In this document: in pieces, positions 1 to 10,677 of the stretch
Position numbering within the stretch: the first letter of the stretch is position 1
How the letters are laid out: each line of letters begins with the position of its first letter
Source of the DNA: Eutreptiella sp. 'Long Island Sound 2002'
Lineage: Eukaryota; Euglenozoa; Euglenophyceae; Eutreptiales; Eutreptiaceae
Direction: 5' to 3'
NCBI GenBank assembly: GCA_964036045.1
Contig: OZ038390.1
Span: forward strand, 1,858,045 to 1,922,044
Length of the DNA stretch: 64,000 nt
Translations under genes and position numbers: made by a program
The notes under the pieces: generated by a model
Seen by the model: the letters and a program-made list of their open reading frames with translations, nothing else
What the model was told of the DNA's origin: nothing
Databases searched by the model: none

Positions 1-17
1 TAATCCTTTGGGCGGGG

Positions 18-894
18 GTGAAGGTGCAGTGGAATTTGCGCTGTCGGGCTAAGTATCAGAAAAAGGCCCCGGTCTTGGATGAGTTCATAGCGGGCTGGGC
101 AACAGTGTTGAGGAGGTGGCGGTCAGAGAGAGACATGTCATGTGCCAGGTCCGACCTACATAGGTTCGTGGGAATATTGGATGGTTGGTTTGACAACCCC
201 CACATGCCACAAAATTTTAAATCCAAGCTGATGCCGCCCACTAACGCCCAGCCTCCAAAACGGCAGGATAAGCTGGCGCTGAAAGAGGCCAAATGGGGCG
301 GGTACAGGGATGCAGCAGTAAAGAGATTGGCGTCCTTGGAAGAGGACGGCTGGACAGTAGCGTATACGGATGGTTCCTCCAAGATGGTGAGGGGGTGGAG
401 ACAAGGGGGGTATGGGGTGTGGTTTGGTGTGGTTTGCGCCAATACCGGAATCAGAGCGGCAGAGCGTGAGCAGGGGAGAGCTACGGGGGGTCCTGCACGC
501 GATCCTGCAGCGTCGGCAAGGCGAGCGACCGGTTGTAGTACTGGACTCAGAGTATGTGTATAAAGGCATCATGGAGTGGTCGCCGAAATGGCGCCGGCAT
601 GGATGGCGCGCGGCGAGTGGGGAGGTGGGCCATAGAGACCTGTGGGAGCAAATTCTATGGGAACGGGAGAGGGCTGGGGATGAACTGCAAGTGCACTGGG
701 TACCGTCTCATTTGGGAGTGCACGGAAATCACCAAACGGATGCGCTGGCGGAGGAGGGGCGCCAGATGCACCCACACAACCAACAGGAGTTGCCTAAGAG
801 GCCGCGAGTGGAGCCAATGTGGGCAGACGTGGGTTGGAGGAGATGCCCAGTGAAGTGTCATCGGGAGCTTCAAGTGCCGAACTCAGTGAGTTGA
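18..894 (+). pseudogene. Retroelement RNase H fragment, frameshifted
   Basis: This is the 3' end of a retroelement polyprotein carrying an RNase H domain, the enzyme that degrades RNA in RNA-DNA hybrids during reverse transcription. The four acidic catalytic positions are visible: D in YTDGSS (near 367), E in SRGELRG (near 478), D in VLDSEYV (near 543) and D in QTDALAEEG (near 740). The first lies in one frame (18-563) and the other three in a second frame (412-894), so an indel near 415-440 breaks the domain. Residues upstream of the domain resemble the linker after the reverse transcriptase of non-LTR elements, but no reverse transcriptase is in the window because the element runs off the left edge. 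The RNase H assignment is firm; the element class is inferred. Confidence 0.75.
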
Positions 895-1967
895 AGGGGG
901 GGTCGGGATCCGAGATGGAAACCACATTGTGTAGTTCGGAAGAGTCAGGGTCTACGTTAGGAGGGTCCGTGTTTGACACAGGCTCATGCCAGTCAGGGGG
1001 GTCGGGGTGCAGTCTCGAAGTGAGTGACAATCCATATCGGAAGAGACGCCGAGGACTTGGGAGGGAGGCCTGACATCCGTGGATGGCACTAACCTACCCA
1101 GACACTCAGAGCCCGAATGGACAAGCTGTGGTGGCGGCTTCACCGCCGTGCTTGTGACGATGCACTGAATGAGAGGGCATAGGTCTGTCGGTGGGGACCT
1201 ATCGCTGAACTTTCCACTGTTTATGGCCGAGCTACAGCGGGCGTAGGGACCGTATTAATTTGGTACCTAATTTGATGCGGTACAAATGTAGTGCAGCCAC
1301 ACAAGACATGGATTTGGTGACAAATTTGCCAGGTACATAGGGTCATGGACACATTTGTTTTGAGTGTCTGCCCACTTGAACCCACATAGCTCTGATTTTG
1401 GGGATATCCCCAGGGGCAGAAAACGCAGCAGACCTGAAGACCAGAGGGCACAATAGACAATCAAACGCCCACGTACATGAGTTACATGAAGGACATACTC
1501 CCACCAGAGACCCCAGGCAAGCTACTCTCTTTTTCTCATGGCAGACTTTTTCACATTTACTGTTTTCTTTTTTCGTTGCCCCTGTGGCGTGGCAGTTTCT
1601 GATACTGCATGAGCGGATGACAGGTTACAGGTGAGTTTCAAATATATGTCCCGCCACCACCTTTGGTATGCGGCCCAGGTATCGCACGGGACAACATATG
1701 TTGTACTTACACTGTCATTACTGATCCGGCCCGTCTGGCCGAGCACTTACAAAGAACTTGTGAGTCTGAGCAAAAAAAAAAAATAGCTCTGATTTTGGGG
1801 AGATTTGTAGGTCCACCACTGTCCAGTCGTTCGTCACTGCAGAGCCGAAAGGCGCCTATGGTACCAAGCTCTGACGAGGGTTTTCTTGTGCTGACGTGTG
1901 CTTGCCTCTGTGACCAGCACACCACACACGGGGTACACCATTGTAGCTTAGGGCTGGGCGCAGTGAT
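895..1967. other. Interval without a recognised gene
   Basis: I see no convincing coding region here. A 19-bp word beginning ATAGCTCTGATTTT occurs twice, at about 1386 and 1783, the second time after a run of A. The stretch just before 2055 ends in a plausible splice acceptor for the next exon. Confidence 0.5.
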
Positions 1968-2798
1968 ATGTGGAAAGTCAAGCACGGGAGGGTAGCGCAG
2001 GAGTCTGGCGGAAGCCGTGATGGCACCCATTCAAGGGTACTCCCCACGTCGCAGGTGATTTCCACGCAACGGTGGGATGCCGCCGACAACAAGATCACCG
2101 GATACCCCTTCAGCATCACCATGTGCATGCCCGGGGTCTCCGGCACGCCCCTCTTTTACCGCTACGATGACGATTCCAACATCCCCCATGATATACTCGC
2201 CGAGGGGGGCAGCGTGGGACAGGGCAGCCCATTGGGGTGCTACGACGTGAACCTCGTCAGGACCTCTTCACTGGTAGCGTTCGCCTTAGATACGAGCCCA
2301 AGCCCAAGCCCTGCAAGCCCGAGCTCAAGCCCCGGCACAGCCGCAGTCTCCCCCGATGGCAGTGACTGGGCCTTGTGGCTGCTCTTCCTGGTTGTTCCCG
2401 GAGTCGTGCTGCTTGGGATCGGCGCTTGGATCGCGCGCAAGAAAGTTTTTGCATCTTCTCGGACCTTAACGGACGTCACTGACAACACATTACATCCCAC
2501 TGTTGCCGTATCTGATGTGATCCCCGGATCCCCTGATGTAACCCCCACATACGCTGTAACCCCCACATACCCTGAAAGCCCCACATACCCCACATACCCT
2601 GAAAGCCCCACATACCCCACATACGCTGAAATCCCCACATACCCCACGTACCCTGAAAGCCCCACATACCCCACATACCCTGAAAGCCCCACATACCCCA
2701 CATACGCTGAAAGCCCCACATACCCCACGTACCCTGAAAGCCCCACATACCCCACATACCCTGAAAGCCCCACATACCCCACATACCACATACCCTGA
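1968..2798 (+). CDS. Exon of a single-pass membrane protein with a Tyr/Pro repeat tail
   Basis: The open frame gives 276 residues. It has an N-terminal region with two cysteines, a Ser/Pro linker (about 109-123), one strongly hydrophobic segment (about 133-156) followed by RKK, and a tail built from PESPTYPTY-type repeats. Positively charged residues directly after the hydrophobic stretch suggest that the repeat tail is cytoplasmic. A GCAG acceptor just before 2055 falls between codons of this frame, so the true exon may begin at 2055; upstream exons were not found. The frame ends inside the repeat array where one unit has lost bases, and more units follow out of frame up to about 2890. I do not recognise a family. 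The membrane topology is well supported, the function unknown. Confidence 0.5.
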   Translation: MWKVKHGRVAQESGGSRDGTHSRVLPTSQVISTQRWDAADNKITGYPFSITMCMPGVSGTPLFYRYDDDSNIPHDILAEGGSVGQGSPLGCYDVNLVRTSSLVAFALDTSPSPSPASPSSSPGTAAVSPDGSDWALWLLFLVVPGVVLLGIGAWIARKKVFASSRTLTDVTDNTLHPTVAVSDVIPGSPDVTPTYAVTPTYPESPTYPTYPESPTYPTYAEIPTYPTYPESPTYPTYPESPTYPTYAESPTYPTYPESPTYPTYPESPTYPTYHIP

Positions 2799-2890
2799 AA
2801 GCCCCACATACCCCACATACCCTGAAAGCCCCACATACCCCACATACCCTGAAAGCCCCACATACCCCACGTACCCTGAAACCCCCACGT
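2540..2890 (+). repeat. 27-bp tandem repeat encoding PESPTYPTY units
   Basis: About a dozen units of CCTGAAAGCCCCACATACCC plus CACATAC run through the end of the membrane-protein exon and beyond it. Variants replace CCT by GCT or AGC by ATC. A deletion inside the unit at about 2785 shifts the frame. The array lacks stop codons in several frames, which creates artefactual ORFs on the minus strand. Confidence 0.85.
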
Positions 2891-3810
2891 CGCCTGCAGC
2901 CCGCATATCTCTACTGGAGCCTCGGTACTCCAGAGCAGCAGAATGAAGTTGACGTCGTGTGGGGGCTCTGTCGTGGGGGGGCTCTGACGTTATGGCGTCC
3001 AATAGATCTTGCACGCTACTGCACGCTGTTTGGGTACCGTACACAGATGTGCACCTGGCAAAGGAGGTCCTGAGCTGGTGTCCAAGCGGGAGAGACCCTC
3101 TCCGTTCTTATTTGCCGATTCACCTTTATTGGGTCATTTCACTGGGAATGCCGGGCACGCAGTGCAAATCACCTCGAAGAGAGGTTGTTAGATCAAGCGC
3201 AGGCGCGAGCGTCGTATACCCCCCTTTTTTGGGGTCGTTCGCGTAGCATACCCCAATGTATGGTTTCTAACGTTTAACCCCCTGTAAAATCATCATTTTA
3301 GGACCAAAAATGATCCCCCAATGATTTTTTGGATTTTGACCCCCGTACCCCCCCGCACCGGGGTACCCTTTTTTGAGGGGGGGGTGGGGGTGGGGGTGGG
3401 GGGGGGGGGCAAAACTTCTTTGCGTATTGTGGCCGCTGTGTGTGTATTTGGACCTGGGTCCTGAAGAACTTTCTTCTTGTATATGGACCCCCTAACCCAT
3501 GGCGGGGGTCCCAGGTCCCAACTCCAGGTACCCCCAGTCGGCCCCCCCCATATGGCCCCTTGCCGGTGAGGACTTGGCCGTTTTCACGCCGGATAGGCTG
3601 TTTAGTGACACCTGCGAGATTTCCAAAATTCGACTTTTTCGGAAACCCTTCTGTCGCCCCTGGGATGGGTTTGGGTGATGATTTAGTGACAATACGAGTA
3701 CTTGAGCACCCATGGGGACCCACGCCAAGCCCATATAGCCCGCGCCATGGGCCCCCCAAAAGCTTCAAAATTGCTGTTTGTTGGTGGTTCAATGGCCTTT
3801 GGTGTGTGCA
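2891..3810. other. Interval without a recognised gene, with long G run
   Basis: No supported gene. A nearly unbroken G tract lies at about 3376-3412, on a strand that could form G-quadruplexes. An open frame from 3440 continues into the repeat units downstream and is not credible coding. Confidence 0.45.
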
Positions 3811-3814
3811 CAAA

Positions 3815-4235
3815 CTGCTTGAGCAGTTTTCCACCCTCTACAGGTCAAAAATGGAAATTTTTGCAAAAATTTTTTTTTATATTGTGACCACTTACAATGA
3901 TGAAATATGCTATGTAAAGCATGTTTTAGCCCCCTTTTATGTGTTTTTCACCCTATTTGGGTGTTGGGGGGGGGGTCTCCCAAGGGGTATGGGGCACAAC
4001 CTGCTTATGCAGTTTTCCCGCCTCGGCAGCTCAAAAATGGAAATTTCCGAAACTGATTTTTTTGATACTTTGACCATCCAAAAATATCAAATATCCTATG
4101 TAAAGCATGTTTTAGCCCCTCGTTATGTGTTTTTCACCCTATTTGGGTGTGGGGGGGGGGGGGGGGGCTCCCAAGGGGTCTAGGGCACAACCTGCTTATG
4201 CAGTTTTCCCGCCTCAGCAGCTCAAAAAAGGTTGT
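3815..4235 (+). repeat. Two copies of the ~192-bp G-run repeat family
   Basis: Two and a partial third unit share the motifs CACAAC-CTGCTTATGCAG, CAGCTCAAAAAT, TGTGACCA, GTAAAGCATGTTTTAG and CACCCTATTTGGGTGT, then a run of 9-17 G and TCTCCCAAG. The same family forms the larger array at 9555-10655. Confidence 0.8.
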
Positions 4236-4277
4236 TCCTCTCCCCTCTTCGAGGTGCCTTGCCGAAGGCAATAGAAT

Positions 4278-7115
4278 TTTATTGCGCACTTCACAGAGCT
4301 GAATTTTTTCAAGCAGGCCTGGGGCCACCACTTTCAGCTCTGTTGTGTGCCTGGTTTCCACAATGCTTCCCTGATCAGTGCCACATCTGGACCCAGTGGT
4401 ATGCTGCGATCCAATGCAGGCCACGCTCGTCAGCTTCATTGACTGCCACATAAAGTATATGGTGCTGAAAAATTTTGAACCAGGCCTGGGGTCATTTCCA
4501 CATCACCTTCTTTTTCCAGGGTAATGGGTTTTTGATGGTTCTGGTGGATGTAGGACAGCTATTCAGGTGTGCAGGACAACAACGCCCCCCCCCCCCCTGC
4601 CAATGGACCCCCCATGCCAATGGACCCGCCATGCCAATGCCCCCCCCCCGTCTCGAAAGAAGAAACATGGCCCCCCTGGCTACCCCCTCTCGAAGGAAGA
4701 AACATCCCCCCCCCCCCGAGATTTTTTCACCAAATCGCACAAAATTGCCCTTTTTTGCCTAGTTTCCTGAGTGTGCAATGGCATGTGATGGGCACCATCC
4801 TTGGTGTCATGTGTTTGGTTTTCAATGTAGATTTTCATTTCTCAAAATGTTCCAAGTCCCCTATGGAGCAGACTGAGATTGTCTGGTAGGTCATGCCTGC
4901 ATTTTGTAAAGCCGAGTACTTGGCCATGTTGGCCAGAGCCCATGTGCACAATTGCATGTTTCCGGGGAACCAAGGTCTCGGGTTTGAGGAAGGGACTACA
5001 TCCAGCCAGGTTGTTTCTGCTCATTTCTTCTGGAGTGCATTGTGCCACCCAGCTGCCCCTGCTTTGCTGCAGCATTTGACAGCCATAGTGATCAACTTCT
5101 GGGAGCTTTGCAACGCAGAGTGATCCAGCCAGGTTCACAGTGCTGAAATTTTTTCAAGCAGGCGTGGGGCCACAGATTTCAGCATGTTTCGCTCAGGTCA
5201 AAGTGCCGTGATTCATTCTGTCATTCAGCCAATTGCAGTTGCATGGGATTCATGTCTATTTGATAAAAATTTTATTGCGCACTTCACAGAGCTGAATTTT
5301 TTCAAGCAGGCCTGGGGCCACCACTTTCAGCTCTGTTGTGTGCCTGGTTTCCACAATGCTTCCCTGATCAGTGCCACATCTGGACCCAGTGGTATGTTGC
5401 GATCCAATGCAGGCCACGCTCGTCAGCTTCATTGACTGCCACATAAAGTATATGGTGCTGAAAAATTTTGAACCAGGCCTGGGGTCATTTCCACATCACC
5501 TTCTTTTTCCAGGGTAATGGGTTTTTGATGGTTCTGGTGGATGTAGGACAGCTATTCAGGTGTGCAGGACAACAACGCCCCCCCCCCCCCCCATGCCAAT
5601 GGACCCCCCATGCCAATGGACCCGCCATGCCAATGCCCCCCCCCCCCCCGTCTCGAAAGAAGAAACATGGCCCCCCTGGCTACCCCCTCTCGAAGGAAGA
5701 AACATCCCCCCCCCCCGAGATTTTTTCACCAAATCGCACAAAATTGCCCTTTTTTGCCTAGTTTCCTGAGTGTGCAATGGCATGTGATGGGCACCATCCT
5801 TGGTGTCATGTGTTTGGTTTTCTATGTAGATTTTCATTTCTCAAAATGTTCCAAGTCCCCTATGGAGCAGACTGAGATTGTCTGGTAGGTCATGCCTGCA
5901 TTTTGTAAAGCCGAGTACTTGGCCATGTTGGCCAGAGCCCATGTGCACAATTGCATGTTTCCGGGGAACCAAGGTCTCGGGTTTGAGGAAGGGACTACAT
6001 CCAGCCAGGTTGTTTCTGCTCATTTCTTCTGGAGTGCATTGTGCCACCCAGCTGCCCCTGCTTTGCTGCAGCATTTGACAGCCATAGTGATCAACTTCTG
6101 GGAGCTTTGCAATCAGAGTGATCCAGCCAGGTTCACAGTGCTGAAATTTTTTCAAGCAGGCGTGGGGCCACAGATTTCAGCATGTTTCGCTCAGGTCAAA
6201 GTGCCGTGATTCATTCTGTCATTCAGCCAATTGCAGTTGCATGGGATTCATGTCTATTTGATAAAAGTTTTATTGCGCACTTCACAGAGCTGAATTTTTT
6301 CAAGCAGGCCTGGGGCCACCACTTTCAGCTCTGTTGTGTGCCTGGTTTCCACAATGCTTCCCTGATCAGTGCCACATCTGGACCCAGTGGTATGTTGCGA
6401 TCCAATGCAGGCCACGCTCGTCAGCTTCATTGACTGCCACATAAAGTATATGGTGCTGAAAAATTTTGAACCAGGCCTGGGGTCATTTCCACATCACCTT
6501 CTTTTTCCAGGGTAATGGGTTTTTGATGGTTCTGGTGGATGTAGGACAGCTATTCAGGTGTGCAGGACAACAACGCCCCCCCCCCCCCCATGCCAATGGA
6601 CCCCCCATGCCAATGGACCCGCCATGCCAATGCCCCCCCCCCCGTCTCGAAAGAAGAAACATGGCCCCCCTGGCTACCCCCTCTCGAAGGAAGAAACATC
6701 CCCCCCCCCCGAGATTTTTTCACCAAATCGCACAAAATTGCCCTTTTTTGCCTAGTTTCCTGAGTGTGCAATGGCATGTGATGGGCACCATCCTTGGTGT
6801 CATGTGTTTGGTTTTCAATGTAGATTTTCATTTCTCAAAATGTTCCAAGTCCCCTATGGAGCAGACTGAGATTGTCTGGTAGGTCATGCCTGCATTTTGT
6901 AAAGCCGAGTGCTTGGCCATGTTGGCCAGAGCCCATGTGCACAATTGCATGTTTCCGGGGAACCAAGGTCTCGGGTTTGAGGAAGGGACTACATCCAGCC
7001 AGGTTGTTTCTGCTCATTTCTTCTGGAGTGCATTGTGCCACCCAGCTGCCCCTGCTTTGCTGCAGCATTTGACAGCCATAGTGATCAACTTCTGGGAGCT
7101 TTGCAACGCAGATTG
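4278..7115 (+). repeat. Tandem repeat, ~995-bp unit, about 2.9 copies
   Basis: Units begin at about 4278, 5271 and 6268 (993 and 997 bp apart) and are nearly identical. They differ mainly in the length of three poly-C tracts per unit (for example near 4586, 5577 and 6576) and at scattered single bases. The third unit stops at about 7115. Each unit contains the motif CATGCCAATGGACCC repeated. Open frames through the C tracts encode Pro runs and look non-genic. Confidence 0.9.
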
Positions 7116-8095
7116 TGTGTGGTCAGTACATGGAAGAAGAATGACAGCGATCCCCACTGTTTGCCTGTCCACACAAGCAGTGTGTCGTGGTTGCTGAGTG
7201 GGGACCTCTTTTCAGACGCAGAGTGATCCAGCCAGGTTTTTTCTGCTCATTTCTTCTGCACTGCAAAGTGCCACCCACCTTCCTGTACATTGCTGCAGTG
7301 TCTAACAGCCATAGTCATCAACTCCTGGGACATTTGCATCCCAACACATCCGTTCCTGCATTGTATGCTCACTTTCTGGAGCTTTGGCAGTCTGCCCAGT
7401 CAGTCCCCAGTTCCAGATTCCTTGCTCAGATTTTGTTTACAGGGAGGTTTTTTCACAGTTTTTTTTTGCGCATTTCTTCTGCAGTGCATTGTGCCACCCA
7501 CGTGCCTGTGCTGCAGTGTCTGCCAGCCATAGTGATCAACTCCTGAGAACCCTGCATTCAACACATCCGTTCCTGCATTATATGCTCATTTTTTGCAGCC
7601 TTTGTTGTCTGCCCAGTCAGTCCCAACGTTCAGATTGCTTGCTCAAACTTTGTTTAGAGGCATTATTCGGCGCACAAAGCCGAGTGGCATTGCCTCGTGG
7701 AGCTTGTTTTCAACCACTACTCAGTGGGTGCACAATTTTGCCCATAATTTCATGCTCAAGTTTTGCTCGTTTCAAATATCTTGAGGTGCACACAGGGAGG
7801 GATGCTGCTTCAGTATTTGTTTGGCATTTCCAAAAATCCACGGCATTTTAGCCCTTCTCCACAAGGAAGGCGTCTTGTGCATCAGTTGCACAGTGGCATG
7901 TCCCGACGCCATCAAGTGGGTTACATCATCTTCACGTAATGTACTGTTTACTGCAAAAGCACGTTCTGCAAGTGCTCAGCCATCTGCTCCGGTCTTGTTG
8001 GCATTCTTTACCGTTCTTTGCTTTGTGCCTTGTTTTGCAGGGTTCGCCTCAGGAATGTGGATGATTCGTCCGGTGGGGTGCCCCTAGGGGGGAGC
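7116..8095 (+). repeat. Diverged relatives of the 995-bp unit
   Basis: Sequence around 7220-7560 repeats pieces of the upstream unit in degenerate form: CATTTCTTCTG, GTGCCACCCA, and CAGCCATAGT followed by ATCAACTCCTG, each at least twice. From 7560 to 8095 similarity fades and I see no gene. Confidence 0.6.
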
Positions 8096-8100
8096 CTTAA

Positions 8101-8131
8101 GCGCAGTGCGCGTGCAGTGCGCGCGCAGTGC
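8101..8131. repeat. GCGCAGTGC palindromic cluster, copy 1
   Basis: This is a cluster of overlapping GCGCAGTGC and GCAGTGCGC words. The same word order recurs at 8821-8851, so the pair flanks the exon at 8221-8706. Confidence 0.7.
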
Positions 8132-8220
8132 AACTATTTGGGCGTCCGGCCGTACTAGAGACCCATACTTTGAGATACTAGGGGCCCCTAGGGGCATCAT
8201 GGTGACCTCTAGCGGAGGTT

Positions 8221-8706
8221 TTGACTTCTGATTCTGTCCCCCTTTGTTTGGGTGTGCCAAAGGTGATTGAGCAGATCTTGCGGTTCGGCAAGGGTAACCA
8301 CTTACCAAGGGATGAAGAAAGTGTAATCATCCAGGATGGGCTTGATGGTCAACCATTCTCTGAAGGTGGCAGTAAAGCGCCAACACTGCAGCCTGCGATT
8401 GACCGTTTGCGCCGTGAGAAAAGAGAGAGAGAGGCCAAGAAACAAGCAAAACATGCGCAGCAGTTCCTAGAAAAGCGGCAACGCACACTAGATGCTTTTT
8501 GTGTTGTTGCGCCCCCTCGGGCCGATGTGGCTTCGTCCAGCTCCAATCCCCCTCAACCCTCTCAGTCCTCGCAACCCCCCGTGGCTACACAATCTCAACC
8601 CCAATCCGATTCTAACCGCAAGGGAAAGGAGAGAGCCCCTTCCTCACAACCGAAACCACGCATGTGGCAGTGGGGCATCGTAAGGAACATGTGTGTGTTA
8701 TGTTAA
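8221..8706 (+). CDS. Hypothetical exon, basic and Ser/Gln/Pro-rich
   Basis: This 161-codon open frame is unlike its repeat surroundings. It has a neutral N-terminal part, a basic helix-prone stretch (about 62-90, rich in REKREREAKKQAKHAQQ) and a Ser/Pro/Gln-rich low-complexity tail. Part of the basic stretch could form a coiled coil or bind nucleic acid. A CAAAG|GTG junction near 8260 could be a splice acceptor, so the first dozen codons may be intronic. I do not recognise a family. The pair of GCGCAGTGC clusters on either side suggests that the exon sits between two repeat-bearing introns. Confidence 0.4.
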   Translation: MTSDSVPLCLGVPKVIEQILRFGKGNHLPRDEESVIIQDGLDGQPFSEGGSKAPTLQPAIDRLRREKREREAKKQAKHAQQFLEKRQRTLDAFCVVAPPRADVASSSSNPPQPSQSSQPPVATQSQPQSDSNRKGKERAPSSQPKPRMWQWGIVRNMCVLC

Positions 8707-8820
8707 GGGAAGGTGTTTTGCAACTTTCTTGAGCTGGGGCAGTTTGGGTCACCTAATTCTAAGGGCGTTTCCAAGGGGTGTGCTTGGGGGCTCTTCGGGG
8801 GGAACATAGTCTAAAAGTAG

Positions 8821-8851
8821 CGCGCAGTGCGCGTGCAGTGCGCGCGCAGTG
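8821..8851. repeat. GCGCAGTGC palindromic cluster, copy 2
   Basis: Same word order as at 8101-8131, in the same orientation, placed just after the exon at 8221-8706. Confidence 0.7.
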
Positions 8852-9046
8852 CAAAGATTCCCCCTAGGAACTGCATTTCTGCCTCCCCTCCCCACCCCTG
8901 GCTTTATGTTCTCTTAGTTTTACCAAAATCTCACTTTTTACCTGGCCATCTAAAAAAAAAGATTCTGCTTTTTTGACGTTTTTAAACATGCGAATGACTT
9001 TTTTTTTAGATTTTGTGTTTTGTTGGAATCTTATTTTTTAGTAAGG

Positions 9047-9204
9047 AATCTTTTTTTTTAGATGCGAAATCTTTTTTTTAGATGTTTTTGCTCATTTTTT
9101 AGCTGTTTTAGCTCATTTTTTAGCTGTTTTGACTTAAATTTTAGCACTTTTCTCAAATTTTAGCGCATCGAAAAAAAAAGATTTCGCATCTAAAAAAAAA
9201 GATT
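9047..9204. repeat. AT-rich inverted repeat
   Basis: An arm of about 34 bases (AATC, T9, AGATGCGAAATC, T8) at 9047-9081 is reverse-complementary to 9171-9204. About 90 bases lie between, themselves made of TTTTAGCTGTTTT-like words. The surrounding 8940-9250 is unusually AT-rich for this window. Confidence 0.7.
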
Positions 9205-9554
9205 ACCCCATTTTTTTGGGTCGAAAATCATGAATCTTTTGGTTTTTTTCGATTTTGAGCCGAAAAAGTGTTTCCGGGTCCCGACTCCATAGGGTTTGTA
9301 TGGGGCGGAGTGGGACGAGCGCTTATGCAGTTTATGCACTTTTCAGCCATTTTTGTGATGTTGGCGGTTTTGGCGACCTCGGTGACCCCGTGGTACCCAC
9401 TCTGAGGGGTGTGAGTGGGGATGTTGTGACAGTATATGCCTACTAGGATACGAAAGGACGTTTTTTGCAGTGTCTAGCATTGTTTATGGCCGTTCACAAC
9501 CCGTGCCAAAGACGCGAAATGACTGTTTCCACCAATAATGGCCTAGTGAATGGG

Positions 9555-10655
9555 GAGGTACACAACCTGCTTATGCAGTTTTTCACCCTAGGCAGCTCAA
9601 AAATCGAAGCTTTCGAAACTTGTTTTTTTGATATTGTGACCACCCAAAATGACATTTCAAGCTATGCAAAGCATGTTTTAGGCCGTATTTACGTGTTTTT
9701 CACCCTATTTGGGTGTTAGGTCCGGGGGGGGGGTCTCCCAAGCGACGGGTGCACAACCTGCTTATGCAGCTTTTCAACCCGGACAGCTCAAAAATCAAAG
9801 TTTTCGAAACTTGTTTTTTTGATATTGTGACCACCCAAAATGACATTTCAAGCTATGCACAGCATGTTTTAGGCCGTATTTACGTGTTTTTCACCCTGTT
9901 TGGGTGTTAGGTCCGGGGGGGGGGGTCTCCCAAGGGACGGGTGCACAACCTGCTTATGCAGTTTTTCAACCCGGACAGCTCAAAAATCGAAGTTTTTGAA
10001 ACTTGTTTTTTTGATATTGTGACCACCCAAAATGACATTTCAAGCTATGGAAAGCATGTTTGAGGCCGTATTTACGTGTTTTTCACCCTATTTGGGTGTT
10101 AGGTCCGGGGGTGGGGGGGGTCTCCCAAGGGACGCGTGCACAACCTGCTTATGCGGTTTTTCAACCCGGACCGCTCAAAATCGAAGTTTTCGAATTTTTT
10201 TTTTGATATTGTGACCACCCAAAATGACCATCCAAGCTATGGAAAGCATGTTTTAGGCCGTATTTACGTGTTTTTCACCCTATTTGGGTGTTAGGTCCGG
10301 GGGGGGGGGGGTCCTCCCAAGGGACGGGTGCACAACCTGCTCATGCAGTTATTCACCCTGGGCAGCTCAAAAATGGAACTTTTTGAAACTTGTTTTTGTG
10401 ATATTGTGATCACCTAAAATGACCATCCAAGGTATGTAAAGCATGTTTTAGGCCGTATTTACGTGTTTTTCACCCGATTTGAGTATTAGGTCCAACGGGG
10501 GGGGGGGGGTCTCCCAAGGGATTGGTACACAATCTGCTTATGCAGTTTGTCACCCTGGGCAGCTCAAAAATTGAAGTTTTCGAAACTTGTTTTTTTGATA
10601 CCGTGATCACCTAAAATGATCATCCAAGGTATGTAAAGCATGTTTTAGCCCGTCA
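9555..10655 (+). repeat. Tandem array of the ~192-bp G-run repeat, six copies
   Basis: The phrase CACAACCTGCTTATGCAG starts units at about 9561, 9752, 9944, 10139, 10331 and 10528, spaced 191-197 bp. Spacing changes mostly reflect the length of the G run before TCTCCCAAG. The last unit is truncated at about 10650. The units are related to those at 3815-4235. Confidence 0.9.
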
Positions 10656-10677
10656 GCACCGAGAGACATGTGCAGCA

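Noticed and set aside
2240-3044. Minus-strand ORFs of Met/Trp/Gly or Gly/Tyr/Val repeats
   Set aside because: These are shadows of the 27-bp repeat; no start context or neighbouring exon supports them.
4475-6882. Repeated ~100-codon plus-strand frames with Pro runs
   Set aside because: They cross length-variable C tracts, so the frame differs between copies, which is inconsistent with coding.
9555-10655. CRISPR or telomere-associated array
   Set aside because: The whole ~192-bp unit repeats without distinct spacers; G runs lack a telomere-type short motif.
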